Below are positions 25,101-35,493 of a stretch of 64,000 bases of DNA, one piece after another. The first letter of the stretch is position 1. Each line of letters starts with the position of its first letter. The DNA lies in the NCBI RefSeq assembly GCF_027579695.1, contig NC_083576.1, positions 33,574,260-33,638,259 of the forward strand, written 5' to 3'. This stretch comes from Neoarius graeffei. Lineage: Eukaryota > Chordata > Actinopteri > Siluriformes > Ariidae. The translations under genes were made by a program, and so were the position numbers. Under the pieces are notes generated by a model, which did not search any database, was not told the origin of the DNA, and was given only the letters and a program-made list of their open reading frames with translations.

Positions 25101-25502
25101 AGGTGAAGGAATCAGGTGCAGGGATATTTCTTCCTTGTGACCTTGAGACTGGAGGAAAACTGGAGAAGTAACTTGGGTGACTCTTCCATCACCTAACGCT
25201 TGGCCATCGAGGGCAGACACAGACAGTGGGACTTCAAGAGGTGCAGTCGGAATATTGATGCTTTGGGCGAAGTGAATATCCATAAAGTTCCCAGCCGCCC
25301 CTGAGTCTATCAAAGCTTGACAAGAGTGGACAGACTCACCCCAGGAGATGGAGACCGGGATGTAGATTCCTTGGCCAGGGAGTCCGGGAGAGAGGGTAGG
25401 CCCCGTCACAACCCTCCCTCGGCTGGACGGGGCGGTCCTTTTCCCAAGAGTTCGGGACATGATGCTCGGAAGTGACCAGGCTTGCCACAGTAGATGCAGC
25501 AC
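22107..25502 (-). CDS. pol: Pol of sushi-type element: PR-RT-RH-IN-chromodomain
   Basis: The ORF is open for 1131 codons. Domains by residue: aspartic protease with DSGA (about 66-69), reverse transcriptase with YLDD (about 379) and RNase H with VDASDSG. Integrase follows, with an H-H-C-C zinc site (about 709-747) and D, D and E in [13 protein letters not shown] and GQTERLN (about 779, 839, 876). A chromodomain (LLDSRW...YLVDWEGY, about 1070-1105) may direct integration to modified chromatin. The frame is -1 relative to Gag, so Pol is probably made by slippage at 25439-25445, and the ATG at 25502 need not be used. No stop or frameshift is visible, and every catalytic residue I looked for is present. 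Confidence 0.95.
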   Translation of the reverse strand: MLHLLWQAWSLPSIMSRTLGKRTAPSSRGRVVTGPTLSPGLPGQGIYIPVSISWGESVHSCQALIDSGAAGNFMDIHFAQSINIPTAPLEVPLSVSALDGQALGDGRVTQVTSPVFLQSQGHKEEISLHLIPSPEFPVILGLPWLTRHNPRIDWVTSQVVEWGPACHASCLLSSSPVSPAEPPDLTELSQVPTEYWDLKEVFSKSRAAVLPPHRAYDCAIDLLPGTTPPRGRLFSLSQPERKAMEEYLKDALVSGFIRPSTSPAGAGFFFVGKKDGGLRPCIDYRGLNKITVRNRYPLPLMSTAFDLLQGATVFTKLDLRNAYHLIRIRQGDEWKTAFNTPSGHYEYQVMPFGLTNAPAVFQALINDVLRDMINLYVFVYLDDILIFSKTVQEHRHHVRQVLQRLLQNNLFAKAQKCEFHVPEVSFLGFIVRTGQLQMDPAKTLAVRNWPTPKSVKEVQRFLGFANFYRKFIRNFSSVAAPMSDLTKGTGGSYGWSPQAEKAFKDLKDRFCTAPILVLPDTSQPFIVEVDASDSGVGAVLSQRSEGKLHPCAYFSHRLSPAESRYDVGDRELLAVKLALEEWRHWLEGAQHPFLVWTDHKNLEYLQQAKRLNPRQARWALFFSRFDFTLSYRPGSKNTKPDALSRLFSATNRENEVGPIIPVSRIVAPVRWGIEEAVRRAQRQDPGPGTGPPGLLYVPHQARAKVLQWGHSSPLTAHPGARRTLDFLKRRFWWPNMEKEVRSFVLSCEVCTRTKNPRQRPQGLLHPLTIPRRPWSHVAVDFITGLPESQGNTVILVLVDRFSKACRFIPLCKLPSALETAKLLFNHVFRVFGLPQDIVSDRGPQFSSRVWHGFCKVIGATASLSSGFHPQSNGQTERLNQDLETTLRGLAMDNPTSWSTWLPWAEYAHNTLQSSATKLSPFQCQFGFQPPLFPDQEEDAGVPSVNQYVRRCRKTWSKVRKTLIQTSRTNQTQANRHRRPAHAFRPGQRVWLSTKDLPLRVENRKLAPRYIGPFKVVRRVNPVSYRLQLPRTLRINPTFHVSLLRPVLTSTYAPAPRNPPPPRIFQGQTVFTVNRLLDSRWVRGGLQYLVDWEGYGPEERCWVPARDVLDKELCRDFHSAHPDRPGNVRRRS

Positions 25503-26425
25503 TTGTCCCTCCTTCTGCGCTCCCTCTCAGATGCGGAGAGGCGAGTACGACCCACTTGCATGGGTTCTGGACAGTCACTGAAGGAGGTAGACGGTCTCCA
25601 GGTAGAGGTAGGGAGGCTGGGGGGGCTCAAGGCTTGGTGGCGTTCTCTCATCCTGTTGTCCAGACGAATAGCATGTGAGATGAGGGTTTCGAGGTCACTT
25701 GGGCATCCAATAGAGGCCAGACCGTCCTTGATGGGGTCAGACAGACCATGGTGGAAGGCTGACACCAGGGCAGTCTCGTTCCATCCACTTACTGCTGCGA
25801 GTGTTCGGAACGAGATGGCGTAATCTGCGACGCTTCCTCCTTGCCGGATGGACATGAGCTTTCGGGCTGCGTCGGTACTGATGTCTGCCTGATCGAAGAC
25901 CCGAAGCATCTCTTCAGAAAACAGCTGGAAATCAAAGCACTCAGGTCCCTGTCTTTGCCAGATAGCAGTAGCCCAGGCTCGCGCCTTACCAGCTAATAAG
26001 GTGATCACAAAGGCAATCTTGCGGCGATCCGTAGTGTAGGTGGTAGGCTGAAGCTCAAAGGTGAGTTGACACTGGGTAAGGAACTCTCGGCACTCACTGT
26101 GCTTGCCGTCATACCTCTGTGGTGCAGGAAGGCTGGGTTCGCGAGGTGAAGAAGGCAGCATTGCAGGAGGCATTGGAGCAGGAGTGGGAGCTGGATCAGG
26201 AGCAGGAACTGGATCAGGAGCAGGAGATGCAGGCAGAGATGTCAGCTGTGCCAGGGTTTTCCCAATTTGCTGAAGCAGTTCCTCGTGGCGAGCGAGGGCC
26301 TCACGTTGGCTGGTGAGCGTACGTCCATGAGCGTCCATGGTCGCTCCGAAGCGTGTCAAAGCTGCCATAATTCCCTGAAGGTTGGCCGGGTAGACAGTTG
26401 AAGCAGCCTCTGCTGAGTCGGTCAT
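25406..26425 (-). CDS. gag: Gag of sushi-type element
   Basis: A 339-residue structural protein that should assemble the intracellular particle. The N-terminus (MTDSAEAAS) begins only 13 nt after the 5' LTR. A proline/alanine-rich stretch lies at about 65-95, the capsid-like region at about 100-260 ([18 protein letters not shown]...), and a CCHC zinc knuckle [14 protein letters not shown] at about 309-322. It resembles the Gag family from which mammalian PEG10 and RTL genes derive. The last codons overlap Pol by about 100 bp in a different frame. The frame is intact. Confidence 0.93.
   Translation of the reverse strand: MTDSAEAASTVYPANLQGIMAALTRFGATMDAHGRTLTSQREALARHEELLQQIGKTLAQLTSLPASPAPDPVPAPDPAPTPAPMPPAMLPSSPREPSLPAPQRYDGKHSECREFLTQCQLTFELQPTTYTTDRRKIAFVITLLAGKARAWATAIWQRQGPECFDFQLFSEEMLRVFDQADISTDAARKLMSIRQGGSVADYAISFRTLAAVSGWNETALVSAFHHGLSDPIKDGLASIGCPSDLETLISHAIRLDNRMRERHQALSPPSLPTSTWRPSTSFSDCPEPMQVGRTRLSASERERRRRDKCCIYCGKPGHFRASCPELLGKGPPRPAEGGL
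25439..25445 (-). promoter_or_regulatory. predicted -1 ribosomal frameshift site
   Basis: The minus strand reads G GGA AAA in the Gag frame, a canonical X XXY YYZ slippery heptamer. Shifting back one base here leaves Gag at ...ELLGK and enters Pol at [11 protein letters not shown]10, a relative, uses a GGGAAAC site. A downstream GC-rich stretch could form structure, but I did not fold it. Confidence 0.75.
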
Positions 26426-26426
26426 G

Positions 26427-26437
26427 ACGGAGTCTTT
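26427..26437 (-). promoter_or_regulatory. self-primer binding site of the sushi-type element
   Basis: One base after the 5' LTR the minus strand reads AAAGACTCCGT. The complementary 11-mer ACGGAGTCTTT occurs inside the LTR at 26731-26721, where the RNA 5' end is expected. This is the arrangement of Tf1-type self-priming, in which the first bases of the mRNA, not a tRNA, prime cDNA synthesis. Confidence 0.7.
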
Positions 26438-26438
26438 C

Positions 26439-26916
26439 TGTTAGGGTTTTGCTGGGATTCGAACCTGGTTCGTTGGTGTGATAATCCAGCAAACCCCCAC
26501 TAGGCCACCAGGGGGATGACTCAAATGCAGAGGCGTGAGGCGGAAGTAGAAAAAGAATCAAAAGGTTTATTTAAACTATATACACTATATACAGGGCAAA
26601 ACAAAAGACAAAAAAAAACCAAAGAGTATAATCCAAAAGAAAAGCAAAGTGCAAAAATTCAAAAGCTAAGAAGATCAAAAAACACAGTACAAAGGAAACT
26701 GGAGATAAACATAACAGCACAAAGACTCCGTGACAAGAGGACTGAACTCAGGGGTATAAATAGACAAACTAATTAAGGACACAGGTGAAGATAATTAGGC
26801 AATTAACACAAACACAAAACACAGGAACAGTGGCGGCCTCTAGAGGCCAAAATAAACACGACATGAAAAGGAAATAACAGCGGCCTCTAGAGGCCAAAAC
26901 AGTCCTAGTCCTAACA
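26439..26916 (-). repeat. 5' LTR of the sushi-type element
   Basis: 478 bp, contains the promoter described at 26755 and an AATAAA-type signal on the minus strand near 26565-26575. It is followed directly by the primer-binding site and gag. Confidence 0.93.
26755..26762 (-). promoter_or_regulatory. TATA box in the sushi-type 5' LTR
   Basis: The minus strand has TATTTATA starting 31 bp upstream of ACGGAGTCTTT (26731). Transcription from this box should start at or next to the 11-mer that pairs with the primer-binding site, which supports the self-priming model. Confidence 0.65.
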
Positions 26917-27514
26917 CAAACACTGTGCAAATGTGGCATTTGGGAAACTGGAGAGGCAGCTGGTAAGCATTTGTATTTTGTTCTGCTTTACTTAATGTTG
27001 AAATTGTTTATTGTGCTGCATCTCTGTGTTTGGTTGGTATTTGCTTTGACAATGCGTGGCCGTGCAACAGTGTTGGGCTTTCTATTTGAATACACGCAGT
27101 GTAGTGTTTGTACTCCATTGTTGGTGTCTTATTGATTGTTTGTGTGGTTAAGTATAAACTTGGGCACAGATTCCTTCATTGCAATATTTATCTGCATTAT
27201 ATGGTATTGATAGTTGCAGTGGATTTGTGGGCTACTTAAAGAAGCTGTGAATGGCCAAATTGAGTGTACTGCTATGGCTTGTGTAGTTGTATTGGTTCTT
27301 CTGGTAGTTTATTTCCTTGTAATTTTAATGTGTATACTAAGTAGTTAAATCTTTATTTTTCTACAGTCATATTTAAGTGTCATCTGGTTTGTAGTTTAAA
27401 ATATTTATTCTCATATGTCTATTTTGCATAAGTATTTAAGGCATATTTGCATAGTGCATGTATGCATATTTTGCACAGAAGCATCGCATTTTAACTGTTA
27501 ATAATCTCTGTGTG

Positions 27515-27555
<41 letters not shown>

Positions 27556-27631
27556 ATTTTTTTTCAAAGGTTTTTCACCTAAAGAGAAAATTAAAGACAA
27601 AGCTAAAGGAAAAGTCTCGTCTTCTTCCGCT

Positions 27632-29552
27632 TTATCCGGGACCGGGCCGCGGAGGCAGCAGTCTAAGCAGGGAAGCCCAAACTTCCCTTTCCCCAGACAC
27701 CTCGGCCAGCTCCTCGGGAAGAACACCGAGGCGTTCCCAGGCCAGCCGAGAGACATAGTCCCTCCAGCGTGTCCTGGGTCTTCCCCGGGGCCTCCTCCCG
27801 GGGGGACATGCCTGGAACACCTCCCCAGGGAGGCGTCCAGGAGGCATCCGATAAAGATGCCCAAGCCACCTCAGCTGATTCCTCTCGATGTGGAGGAGCA
27901 GCGGCTCTACTCCGAGCTCCTCCCAAGTGACTGTGCTTCTCACCCTATCTCTAAGGGAGCGCCCAGCCACCCTGAGAAGGAAACTCATTTCGGCCGCTTG
28001 TATCTGCGATCTTGTTCTTTCGGTCATTACCCAAAGCTCATGACCATAGGTGAGAGTCGGAACGTAGATCGACCGGTAAATTGAGAGCTTCGCCTTTTGG
28101 CTCAGCTCCTTCTTCACCATGACGGACCGGTAAAGCGACCGCATCACTGCGGAGGCTGCACCGATCTGCCTGTCGATCTCGCGCTCCATCCTTCCCTCAC
28201 TCGTGAACAAGATCCTGAGATACTTAAACTCCTCCACTTGAGGCAGGACTTCTCCACCAACCTGGAGAGGACAAGCCACCCTTTTCCGGTTGAGAACCAT
28301 GGTCTCGGACTTGGAGGTGCTGATTCTCATCCCAGCCGCTTCACACTCGACTGCAAACCGCCCCAGTGCATGCTGAAGGTCCTGGTTTGAAGAAGCCAAC
28401 AGGACAACATCATCCGCAAAAAGCAGAGATGAAATCCTGTGGTTCCCAAACAGGATTCCTTCCGGCCCCTGGCTGCACCTAGAAATTCTGTCCATAAAAA
28501 TTATGAACAGAACCGGTGACAAAGGGCAGCCCTGCCAGAGTCCAACATGTACTGGGAACAGGTCCAACTTACTGCCGGCAATGTGAACCAGACTCCTGCT
28601 CCATTCGTACAGGGACCGGACAGCCCTTAGCAAAGAACCCCGAACCCCATACTCCCAAAGCACCCCCCACAGAATACCACAGGGGACACGGTCGAATGCC
28701 TTCTCCAGATCCACAAAGCACATGTGGACTGGTTGGGCAAACTCCCATGAACCCTCGAGCACCCTATGAAGGGTATAGAGCTGGTCCGGTGTTCCGCGAC
28801 CAGGACGAAAACCGCATTGTTCCTCCTGGATCCGAGGTTCGACTATTGGTTGAATTCTCCTCTCCAGTACCCTGGAGTAAACTTTCCCTGGGAGGCTGAG
28901 AAGTGTGATTTCCCCTATAATTGGAGCACACTCTCCGGTCCCCTTTCTTAAAAAGAGGGACCACCACCCCAGTCTGCCACTCCAGAGGCACTGTCCCTGA
29001 CTGCCACGCGATGTTGCAGAGGCGTGTCAACCAAGACAGCCCCACAACATCCAGAGACTTGAGATACTCAGGGCGGATCTCGTCCACCCCCGGTGCCTTG
29101 CCACCGAGGAGCTTGCAAACCACTTCAGTGACTTCGGCTTGTGTAATGGACGAGTCCACCTCTGAGTCATCAGCCTCAGTCTCCTCAGTGGATGACATGA
29201 CGGTGGGATTGAGGAGATCCTCAAAGTATTCCTTCCACCGCCCGACAATGTCCCCAGTCGAGGTCAACAGCTCCCCACCTGCACTGTAAACAGTGTTGGC
29301 AGAGTACTGCTTCCCCCTCCTGAGGCGCCGGACGGTTTGCCAGAATTTCTTTGAGGCCGACCGATAGTCCTTCTCCATGGCCTCCCCAAACTCCTCCCAG
29401 TTCCAAGTTTTTGCCTCCGCAACTGCCCGAGCTGCAGCACGCCTGGCCTGCCGATACCCGTCAGCTGCCTCAGGAGTCCTGGAGGTCAATATGGCCCAAT
29501 AGGACTCCTTCTTCAGCTTGACGGCATCCCTTACTTCTGGTGTCCACCACCG
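27632..29552 (-). pseudogene. LINE reverse transcriptase, one frameshift
   Basis: From TRWWTPEV the frame continues through ADGYRQARRAA and KAPGVDEIRPEYL to FKKGDRRVCSNYRG. A frameshift near 28,910 interrupts it. It resumes with CGFRPGRGT-type sequence, CFVDLEKAFDRVP, GLWQGCPLSPVLF and the catalytic FADD (about 28,380), and ends ...LLRLLPPRPGPG at 27,632. With the upstream nonsense codon this leaves only two lesions, so the copy is fairly young but dead. Confidence 0.85.
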
Positions 29553-29555
29553 GGT

Positions 29556-30659
29556 TCAGGGATTGCCGCCACGACAGGCACCGGAGACCTTGCGGCCACA
29601 GCTCCGAACAGCTGCGTCCACAATGGAGGTAGAGAACATGGTCCACTCAGACTCAATGTCTCCCGCCTCCCTCGGAAGCTGGGAAAAGCTTTCCCGGAGG
29701 TGGGAGTTAAAGACTTCCCCAACAGAGTGCTCGACCAGACGTTCCCAGCAGACCCTCACCATACGTTTGGGCCTGCCAGGTCTGTCCGGCTTCCTCCTCC
29801 GCCAGCGGATCCAACTCACCACTAGGTGGTGATCAGTTGACAGCTCAGCCCCTCTCTTCACCCGAGTGTCCAAGACATAGGGCCGGAGATCAGATAAAAC
29901 GACTACAAAGTCTATCATCGACCTCTGACCTAAGGTGTCCTGGTGCCATGTGCACTTATGGACACCCCTATGCTCGAACATGGTGTTCGTTATGGACAAA
30001 CCATGACTAGCACAGAAGTCCAATAACAAAACACCACTCAGGTTCAGATCGGGGAGGCCATTCCTCCCAACCACGCCACTCCAGGTGTCACTGTCGTTGC
30101 CCACGTGAGCATTGAAGTCCCTCAGTAGCACAATGGAGTCCCCAGTCTGAGCACCCCTCAGTACCTCTCCCAGGGAGTCCAAGAAGGCCGGATACTCTAT
30201 GCTGCTATTTGAGCCATAGGCACAAACAGCAGCAAGAGCCCTCTCCCCAATCCAAAGGCGTAGAGAGGCGACCCTCTCGTCCACTGGGGTAAACTCCAAC
30301 ACATGGTGGCTGAGCTGGGGAGCTATAAGCAAGCCCACACCAGCCTGCCGCCGCTCACCACGGGCGACTCCAGAGAAGTGGAGAGTCCAGCCCCTCTCGA
30401 GGAGCTGGGTTCCAGAGCCCAAGCCGTGCGTGGAGGTGAGCCCAACTATCTCTAGCCGGTACCTCTCAACCTCCCGCACAAGCTCAGGCTCTTTCCCCCC
30501 CAGCGAAGTGACATGTCCATGTCCCAACAGCCAGCCGCTGTGTCCGGGGATCAGGTCGTCGAGGCCCCTGCCTTCGAATGCCACCCAATTCACACTGCAC
30601 CAGTCCCCTACTGCTACCTCTGTGGGTGGTGAACCCACAGGAGGTCGGGCCCACGTCAC
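29556..30659 (-). pseudogene. LINE endonuclease domain
   Basis: AP-type endonuclease that would nick DNA for target-primed reverse transcription. Visible motifs are [18 protein letters not shown], then [11 protein letters not shown] and [13 protein letters not shown] (the usual LLGDFN has G changed to R), then MIDFVVV and [10 protein letters not shown]. The frame ends in a TGA stop at the GGNP|TRWWTPEV junction (29,553-29,555). In a functional relative it would read on into the linker and RT. Confidence 0.8.
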
Positions 30660-30787
30660 CTCTTCGGGCTAAGCCCGGCCGGGCCCCATGGGCAAAGGCC
30701 CGGCCACCAAGCGCTCGCATACGAGCCCCAACCCTGGGCCTGGCTCCAGGGTGGGGCCCTGGCTGCGTCATACCGGGCAACGTCACG

Positions 30788-30820
<33 letters not shown>

Positions 30821-31262
30821 ATCCATAGGGGTTTTGGTGAACTGCTCTTGGTCTGGCCTGTCACCTAGGACCTGTCTGCCTTGGGAAACCCTGACAGGGG
30901 CATAATGCCCCCGATAACATGGCTCCTAGGATCATTCAAGCACACAAACCCCTCCACCACAATAAGGTGGCAGTTCTAGGAGGGGTAAAGGAAAAGTGTT
31001 GAGAGCTAAAGAGAGAACTAAAGACTTAGTGCTAAAGACCTGTTAACTGTTTCTACCATCTACCTGCCATTGCAATTTTATGGATGTGCCTTGAACTTTA
31101 ATAAAAAGAGAGGAAAAAGAGGAAACAGAAACAGTTGTCTTGTCGAATCCTTTGAGTGAAGTCCAGTTACCCTAAACCTCCACCAGATGCCACAATCCTT
31201 TATTCAAGTTGGGGAAATTGCACAGAAATAACCAAACAAAACTGACACAACTTGACAGTGCT

Positions 31263-31950
31263 ATTTATACTGTACCTGCAGCTGTACTTTCTAAGGAAGT
31301 TTGGTATGTCACCCAAGATCCTCAGCAACTTCTACAGCTGCGCGACTGAAAGCATTCTGACCAGCTGCTTCACCGTGCGGTACAGCAGCACTACAGCTAT
31401 GGACCACAAATGCCTGCAGAGAGTGGTGAAGACTGCTGAGAGGATCACCAGAACTCCACTGCCCTCTCTGCAGAGCATCTACCACCACAGAGTCCACAGG
31501 AGAGCTGCCTCCACTCTCAAGGACCCCACCCATCCCCAGCAAGGACTGTTCACACTTCTACCCTCAGGCTGGAGGTACAGAAGTGTGAAATGTAGGACTG
31601 TCAAATTAAAGAACTCTTTCTTTCCAAATGCCATTAGACTCTTGAACAGCTGACAGGAGTCTATAATCATGGACTTCCTCCTTGTAAACTGTCCTTGACT
31701 GTTTACATTCGCACATGTTTGCACACTACTGCCCTTTTTCGCTGCTATGTTCTATGATTGTCTTATTTTTGTATTATACTGCCTATTTTACCTTTATTTT
31801 GTACTATATTACTTTTATTTTGTATTATACTGCTTTTATTTTGCACTATATTGCTTTTACTTTGTATTATTTCTTCCAACTATTTATTGTTGCAATTTGG
31901 CATTCATGGTGAACAGCAAATTAAAGTTTCATTGTGCATGAGGACATGTT
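31263..31950 (+). mobile_element. L2-like LINE 3' fragment
   Basis: The plus strand encodes the C-terminal end of an L2-type reverse transcriptase at 31276-31653 (LYFLRKFGMSPKILSNFY, then SLQSIYHHRV, LPSGWRYRSV and FPNAIRLLN before the stop). A 3' untranslated region follows, with an imperfect tandem TTTTATTTTGTAYTATAYTGC repeat at 31765-31875 and an ATTAAAG-type end. The fragment is 5'-truncated. Confidence 0.65.
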
Positions 31951-32839
31951 CCTTACTGTGCATCTGACAAACTCCTTGAATCTTTTACATGTATGAATTT
32001 TACCAAATAAACCCATACTGTCCCAGCAGCTCGGGTGTTTCTTGCAAAATTTCCGCCTTTTTTTCATACAAGTGCATCTTCCTGTAATGTTGACATGAAT
32101 CCTGTATAGTAAAGCAGTGTTTGTTTACCCATTTTCTGCATTGCCGTGGGGATTGGACTGCCTACTATGGTAATTACGGTAGGCTAGCCTGGGGACGTCT
32201 TGATGAAGTATTTCATGAATGAGTCGAGAGCATGGTATAACACACAGTTTCAGCCTTGTTTTACAGGTAAAGAGGTCAGATTTGTCCATAAGTCAGGGTT
32301 GCAGCTCATTAATACACTCAGATGTATTTCAGATGTATAGTGGAGAAAAAAAAATCAACATTGTCACCTAAGTAGACTTTTTTCACTTTGCCCCTTCAGT
32401 ACTGAAGTATACACTCAGCCTTGCACCCAAATGACGTCACACATTGCCCTTCCAACAGGCACCATGGCAGCCTCCTGGTGGCATGAGAGCAGCGATACAA
32501 AAACGCTCACAACTTTCTTAAATGGTTAAACATGTCTGAAACTTTTCTTATAGGCTCTCACTATTACAAGCTACCAACCCATGCATGTATTTACTTTGCA
32601 TTTTCTATTCCTTTAAGTTACTGTCTATGTGAAGATTTGCATGTGTTCCACATGTTTGCATGAACCTCCTCCAGATTCTGCAGTTTTAGCTCACCAAAGA
32701 TGTAGGAAGGTTTTTCCCAGGGACATGTATGGTGGATGCTACACATAAAGCCTAACAATAAATTGATTAATATTTGTTGTTAACAAAGCAAAGTATAATT
32801 ATTGATACGGTGTGAATTTCATGTTATAGTTTCATGTTA
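31951..32839. other. unassigned sequence with one interspersed repeat
   Basis: No gene is supported. The only recognisable part is the repeat at 32,095-32,245. Confidence 0.4.
32095..32245 (+). repeat. interspersed repeat, inverted partner of 4846-4995
   Basis: Shares the blocks GTAGGCTAGCCTGG, GACGTCTTGA and TTCATGAATGAGTCGAGAG with the minus strand of 4846-4995. The GTTTGTTTACCC block is also shared. Confidence 0.65.
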
Positions 32840-33468
32840 GGGGCGGCACGGTAGTGTAGTGGTTAGCACTGTCGCCTCACAGCAAGAAGGTCCGGCTTCG
32901 AGCCCCGTGGCCGGCGAGGGCCTTTCTGTGCAGAGTTTGCATGTTCTCCCCGTGTCTGTGTGAGTTTGCTCTGGTTTCCCCCATAGTCCAAAGACATGCA
33001 GGTTAGGTTAACTGGTGACTCTAAATTGACTGTAGGTGTGAATGGTTGTCTGTGTCAGTCCTGTGATGACCTGGAAACTTGTCCAGGGTGTACAGTGCCT
33101 TGAAAAAGTATTCATACCCCTTGAACATTTTCACATTTTTCCACCTTACAATCACAAACTTAAAATTTTTTTATTGAGATTTTATGTGATAGACCAACAC
33201 AGAGTAGCACATAATTGTGAAGTGAAACGAAAATGATAAATGGTCTTCAAAATTTTAAACAAATAATCTGAAAAATGTGGTGTGCATTAGTATTCAGCCC
33301 CCTGTACTCTGATACCTCTAAATACAATCCAGTGCAATCAATTGCCTTCAGAAGTCATCTAATTAGTTAATAGAGTCCTACTGTGTGTAATTTACTCTCA
33401 GCATAAATACACTTGTTCTGTGAAGGCCTCAGTGGTTTGTTAGAGAACACTGAAGAACAAACAGCATC

Positions 33469-34690
33469 ATGAAGACCAAAGAACTCACCAGACAGGTCAG
33501 GGATAAAGTTCTGGAGAAGTTTAAAGCAGGGTTAGGTTACAAAAAAATATCCCAAGCTCTGAACATCTCAAGAAGCATTGTTCAATCCATCATTCAAAAA
33601 TGGAAAAAGTATGGCACAACTGCAAACCTACCAAGACATGGCCAGCCACCTAAACTGACAGAGCGAGCAAGGAGAGCACTGGTCAGAGAAGCAGCCAAGA
33701 GGCCCATGATCACTCTGGAGGAGCTGCAGAAATCCACAGCTCAGGTGGGAGAATCTGTGCACAGGACAACTATAAGTCATACGCTCCACAAATCTGGCCT
33801 TTTTGGAAGAGTGGCAAGAAGAAAGCCATTGTTGAAAGACAGGCATAAGAAGTCCCGTTTGCAGTTTGCCAGAAGCCATGTAGGGGACACAGCAAACATG
33901 TGGAAGAAGGTGCTTTGGTCAGATGAGACCAAAGTTGAACTTTTTGGCCTAAATGCAAAGCGCTATGTGTGGCAGAAAACTAACACTGCTCATCACCCTG
34001 CACACACCATCCCCACTGTGAAACATGGTGGTGGCAGCATCATGCTATGGGGATGTTTTTCTTCAGCAGGGGCAGGGAAGCTGGTCAGAGTTGATGGGAA
34101 GATGGATGGAGCTAAATACAGGGCAATCCTGGAAGAAAACCTGTCGGAGGCCGCAAAAGACTTGAGACTGGGAAGGAGATTCACCTTCCAGCAAGACAAT
34201 GACCCTAAACATACAGCCAGAGCTACAATGGAATGGTTTAGATCAGGGGTGTCAAACCTGATCCATAAAGGGCCTTGTGGCTGCAGGTTTTCATTCCAGC
34301 CATGCAGCAGCACACCTGACTTGGCTCATTCAATCAACTGAACTGTCTTCACACAGTCAAATACTTGCAGCCACACCCACCCTTGATTAAAGGGTGGGTG
34401 TGTCAGTTGATTGAATAAGCCAAATCAGGGTGCTGCTGCATGGCTGGAATGAAAACCTGCAGCCACATGGCCCTTTATGGATCAGGTTTGACACCCCTGG
34501 TTTAGATCAAAGCATATTAATGTGTTAGGATGGCCCAGTCAAAGTCCAGACCTAAATCCTATTGAGCATCTGTGGCAAGACTTGAAAATTGCTGTTCACA
34601 GACGCTCTCCATCCAATCTGGCTGAACTTGAGCTATTTGCAAAGAAGAATGGGCAAAAATTTCAGTGTCTAGATATGCAAAGCTGGTAGA
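33469..34690 (+). pseudogene. Tc1 transposase disrupted by a MITE
   Basis: The ATG at 33469 starts an N-terminal paired-like DNA-binding region with two helix-turn-helix units (RSIVQSIIQKWKKYG) and a GRPR-like linker (RHGQPPKL). The catalytic domain shows WSDETKVELFG (first Asp), HGGGSIMLWGCFSS and QQDNDPKHT (second Asp). The frame then runs into the MITE at 34244 and stops. Past the MITE it resumes as SPDLNPIEHLWQDLK, holding the catalytic glutamate. The N-terminal 258 codons are open, so the MITE is the main lesion, plus a frameshift near 34,640. Confidence 0.9.
34244..34499. mobile_element. 256-bp hAT MITE inside the Tc1 transposase
   Basis: The ends CAGGGGTGTCAAACC and GGTTTGACACCCCTG are perfect inverted repeats, and almost the whole element folds back on itself. 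An 8-bp duplication GTTTAGAT is at 34236-34243 and 34500-34507. It belongs to a common hAT family of fish. Confidence 0.93.
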
Positions 34691-35065
34691 GACATACCAC
34701 AAAAGACTTGCAGCTGTAATTGCAGCAAAAGGTGGCTCTACAAAGTATTGACACAGTGGGGCTGAATACTAATGCACATCACATTTTTCAGATTTTTATT
34801 TGTTTAAAAATTTGAAGACCATTTATCATTTTCGTTTCACTTCACAATTATGTGCTACTCTGTGTTGGTCTATCACATAAAATCTCAATAAAAAACTTTT
34901 AAGTTTGTGGTTGTAAGGTGGAAAAATGTGAAAAAGTTCAAGGGGTATGAATACTTTTTCAAGGCACTGTACCCCACCTTTCGCCCGTAGTCAGCTGGGA
35001 TAGACTCCAGCTTGCCTGCGACCCTGTAGAACAGGATAAAGCAGCTAGAGATGATATGAGATGAG

Positions 35066-35240
35066 ATTGACCGTAGGTGTGAGTGTGAATGGTTGTTTGT
35101 CTCTGTGTCAGCCCTGCGATAACCTGGTGACTTGTCCAGGGTGTACCCTGCCTCTCACCCATAGTCAGCCGGGATAGGCTCCAGCTTGCCTGTGACCCTG
35201 TAGAAGAGGATAAGCAGCTACAGATAATGGATGGATGGAT
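35066..35240 (+). repeat. second SINE 3' fragment in tandem
   Basis: Begins at TTGACCGTAGGTGTGAGTG, directly after the tail of the SINE before it, and ends in a (GGAT)n tail at 35227-35240. It lacks the tRNA-like head. Confidence 0.85.
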
Positions 35241-35349
35241 ATTTTGATGCTCGCATAGTAGAGAGGGACAAAGTGAGTTAATTTTTTTCAGATTTATTTC
35301 TCTTTGTAGTTAATACTTTTAGTTTGGAATTTTTTTGTTAAGTGATATA

Positions 35350-35493
35350 AATCTAATATACGATACACTGAGAGGCACCAGTAATTATGGGTTCTCTTCT
35401 GTAACTAACATAATACTATTTTCTTCAGGGTGCAGTCACCTTAGAGAATCCATAATTTCAACCTAAGCCTCTCGGTGCATGGTATATTAGATT
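35350..35493. repeat. 144-bp inverted-repeat unit
   Basis: AATCTAATATACGATACACTG at the left and its near inverse at the right (…TGCATGGTATATTAGATT) enclose about 60 bp. Inner arms GAGAGGCACC/CCTCTCGG and TAATTATGG/CCATAATTT also pair. This is probably a small MITE; no duplication was identified. Confidence 0.5.

Larger units (their letters stand above)
21616..26916 (-). mobile_element. complete Ty3/gypsy chromovirus of the Tf1/sushi group
   Basis: Two 478-bp LTRs (21616-22093 and 26439-26916) are nearly identical; I could see only one difference. A 5-bp duplication CAAAC is at 21611-21615 and 26917-26921. On the minus strand Gag and Pol are both open, Pol ends in a chromodomain, and cis signals for self-priming and frameshifting are present. 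This is a young and possibly mobile copy, inserted in the 3' LTR of the older BEL element. Confidence 0.93.
27616..30985 (-). mobile_element. RTE-like teleost LINE, nearly complete
   Basis: Inserted in the BEL 3' LTR with a perfect 12-bp duplication TAAAGGAAAAGT (27604-27615 and 30986-30997). The 5' leader (30,660-30,985) includes a run of about 28 T at 30793-30820. The 3' end reads GGATAAAGCGGAAGAAG-like on the minus strand. From memory it belongs to the abundant fish LINEs classed near RTE/Expander; the clade name is not certain. Confidence 0.85.
21316..31257 (+). repeat. 3' LTR of the BEL element, in three pieces
   Basis: Segments 21316-21615, 26917-27615 and 30986-31257 align in order with the 5' LTR. 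They are separated by a sushi-type retrotransposon and an RTE-like LINE, each with its own TSD. Once these are removed, the LTR is about 1.26 kb and ends CTTGACA before the GTGCT duplication. Confidence 0.9.
33093..34969 (+). mobile_element. Tc1 element with ~210-bp terminal inverted repeats
   Basis: The ends CAGTGCCTTGAAAAAGTATT and its inverse are flanked by TA (33091-33092 and 34970-34971). The inverted repeats extend to about 33302 and from about 34760. One transposase gene lies between, split by a hAT MITE. Confidence 0.93.
32840..35065 (+). mobile_element. tRNA-derived SINE split by a Tc1 insertion
   Basis: Head and core occupy 32840-33092 and the 3' part occupies 34970-35065. The break falls at GTCCAGGGTGTA|CCCC, where a TA is duplicated by the Tc1 element. 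Removing the Tc1 rebuilds a normal SINE ending in AGAGATGATATGAGATGAG. Confidence 0.9.

Noticed and set aside
31715..31967. overlapping tyrosine/phenylalanine-rich ORFs
   Set aside because: They are translations of a TTTTATTTTGTAYTATA tandem repeat in a LINE 3' region.
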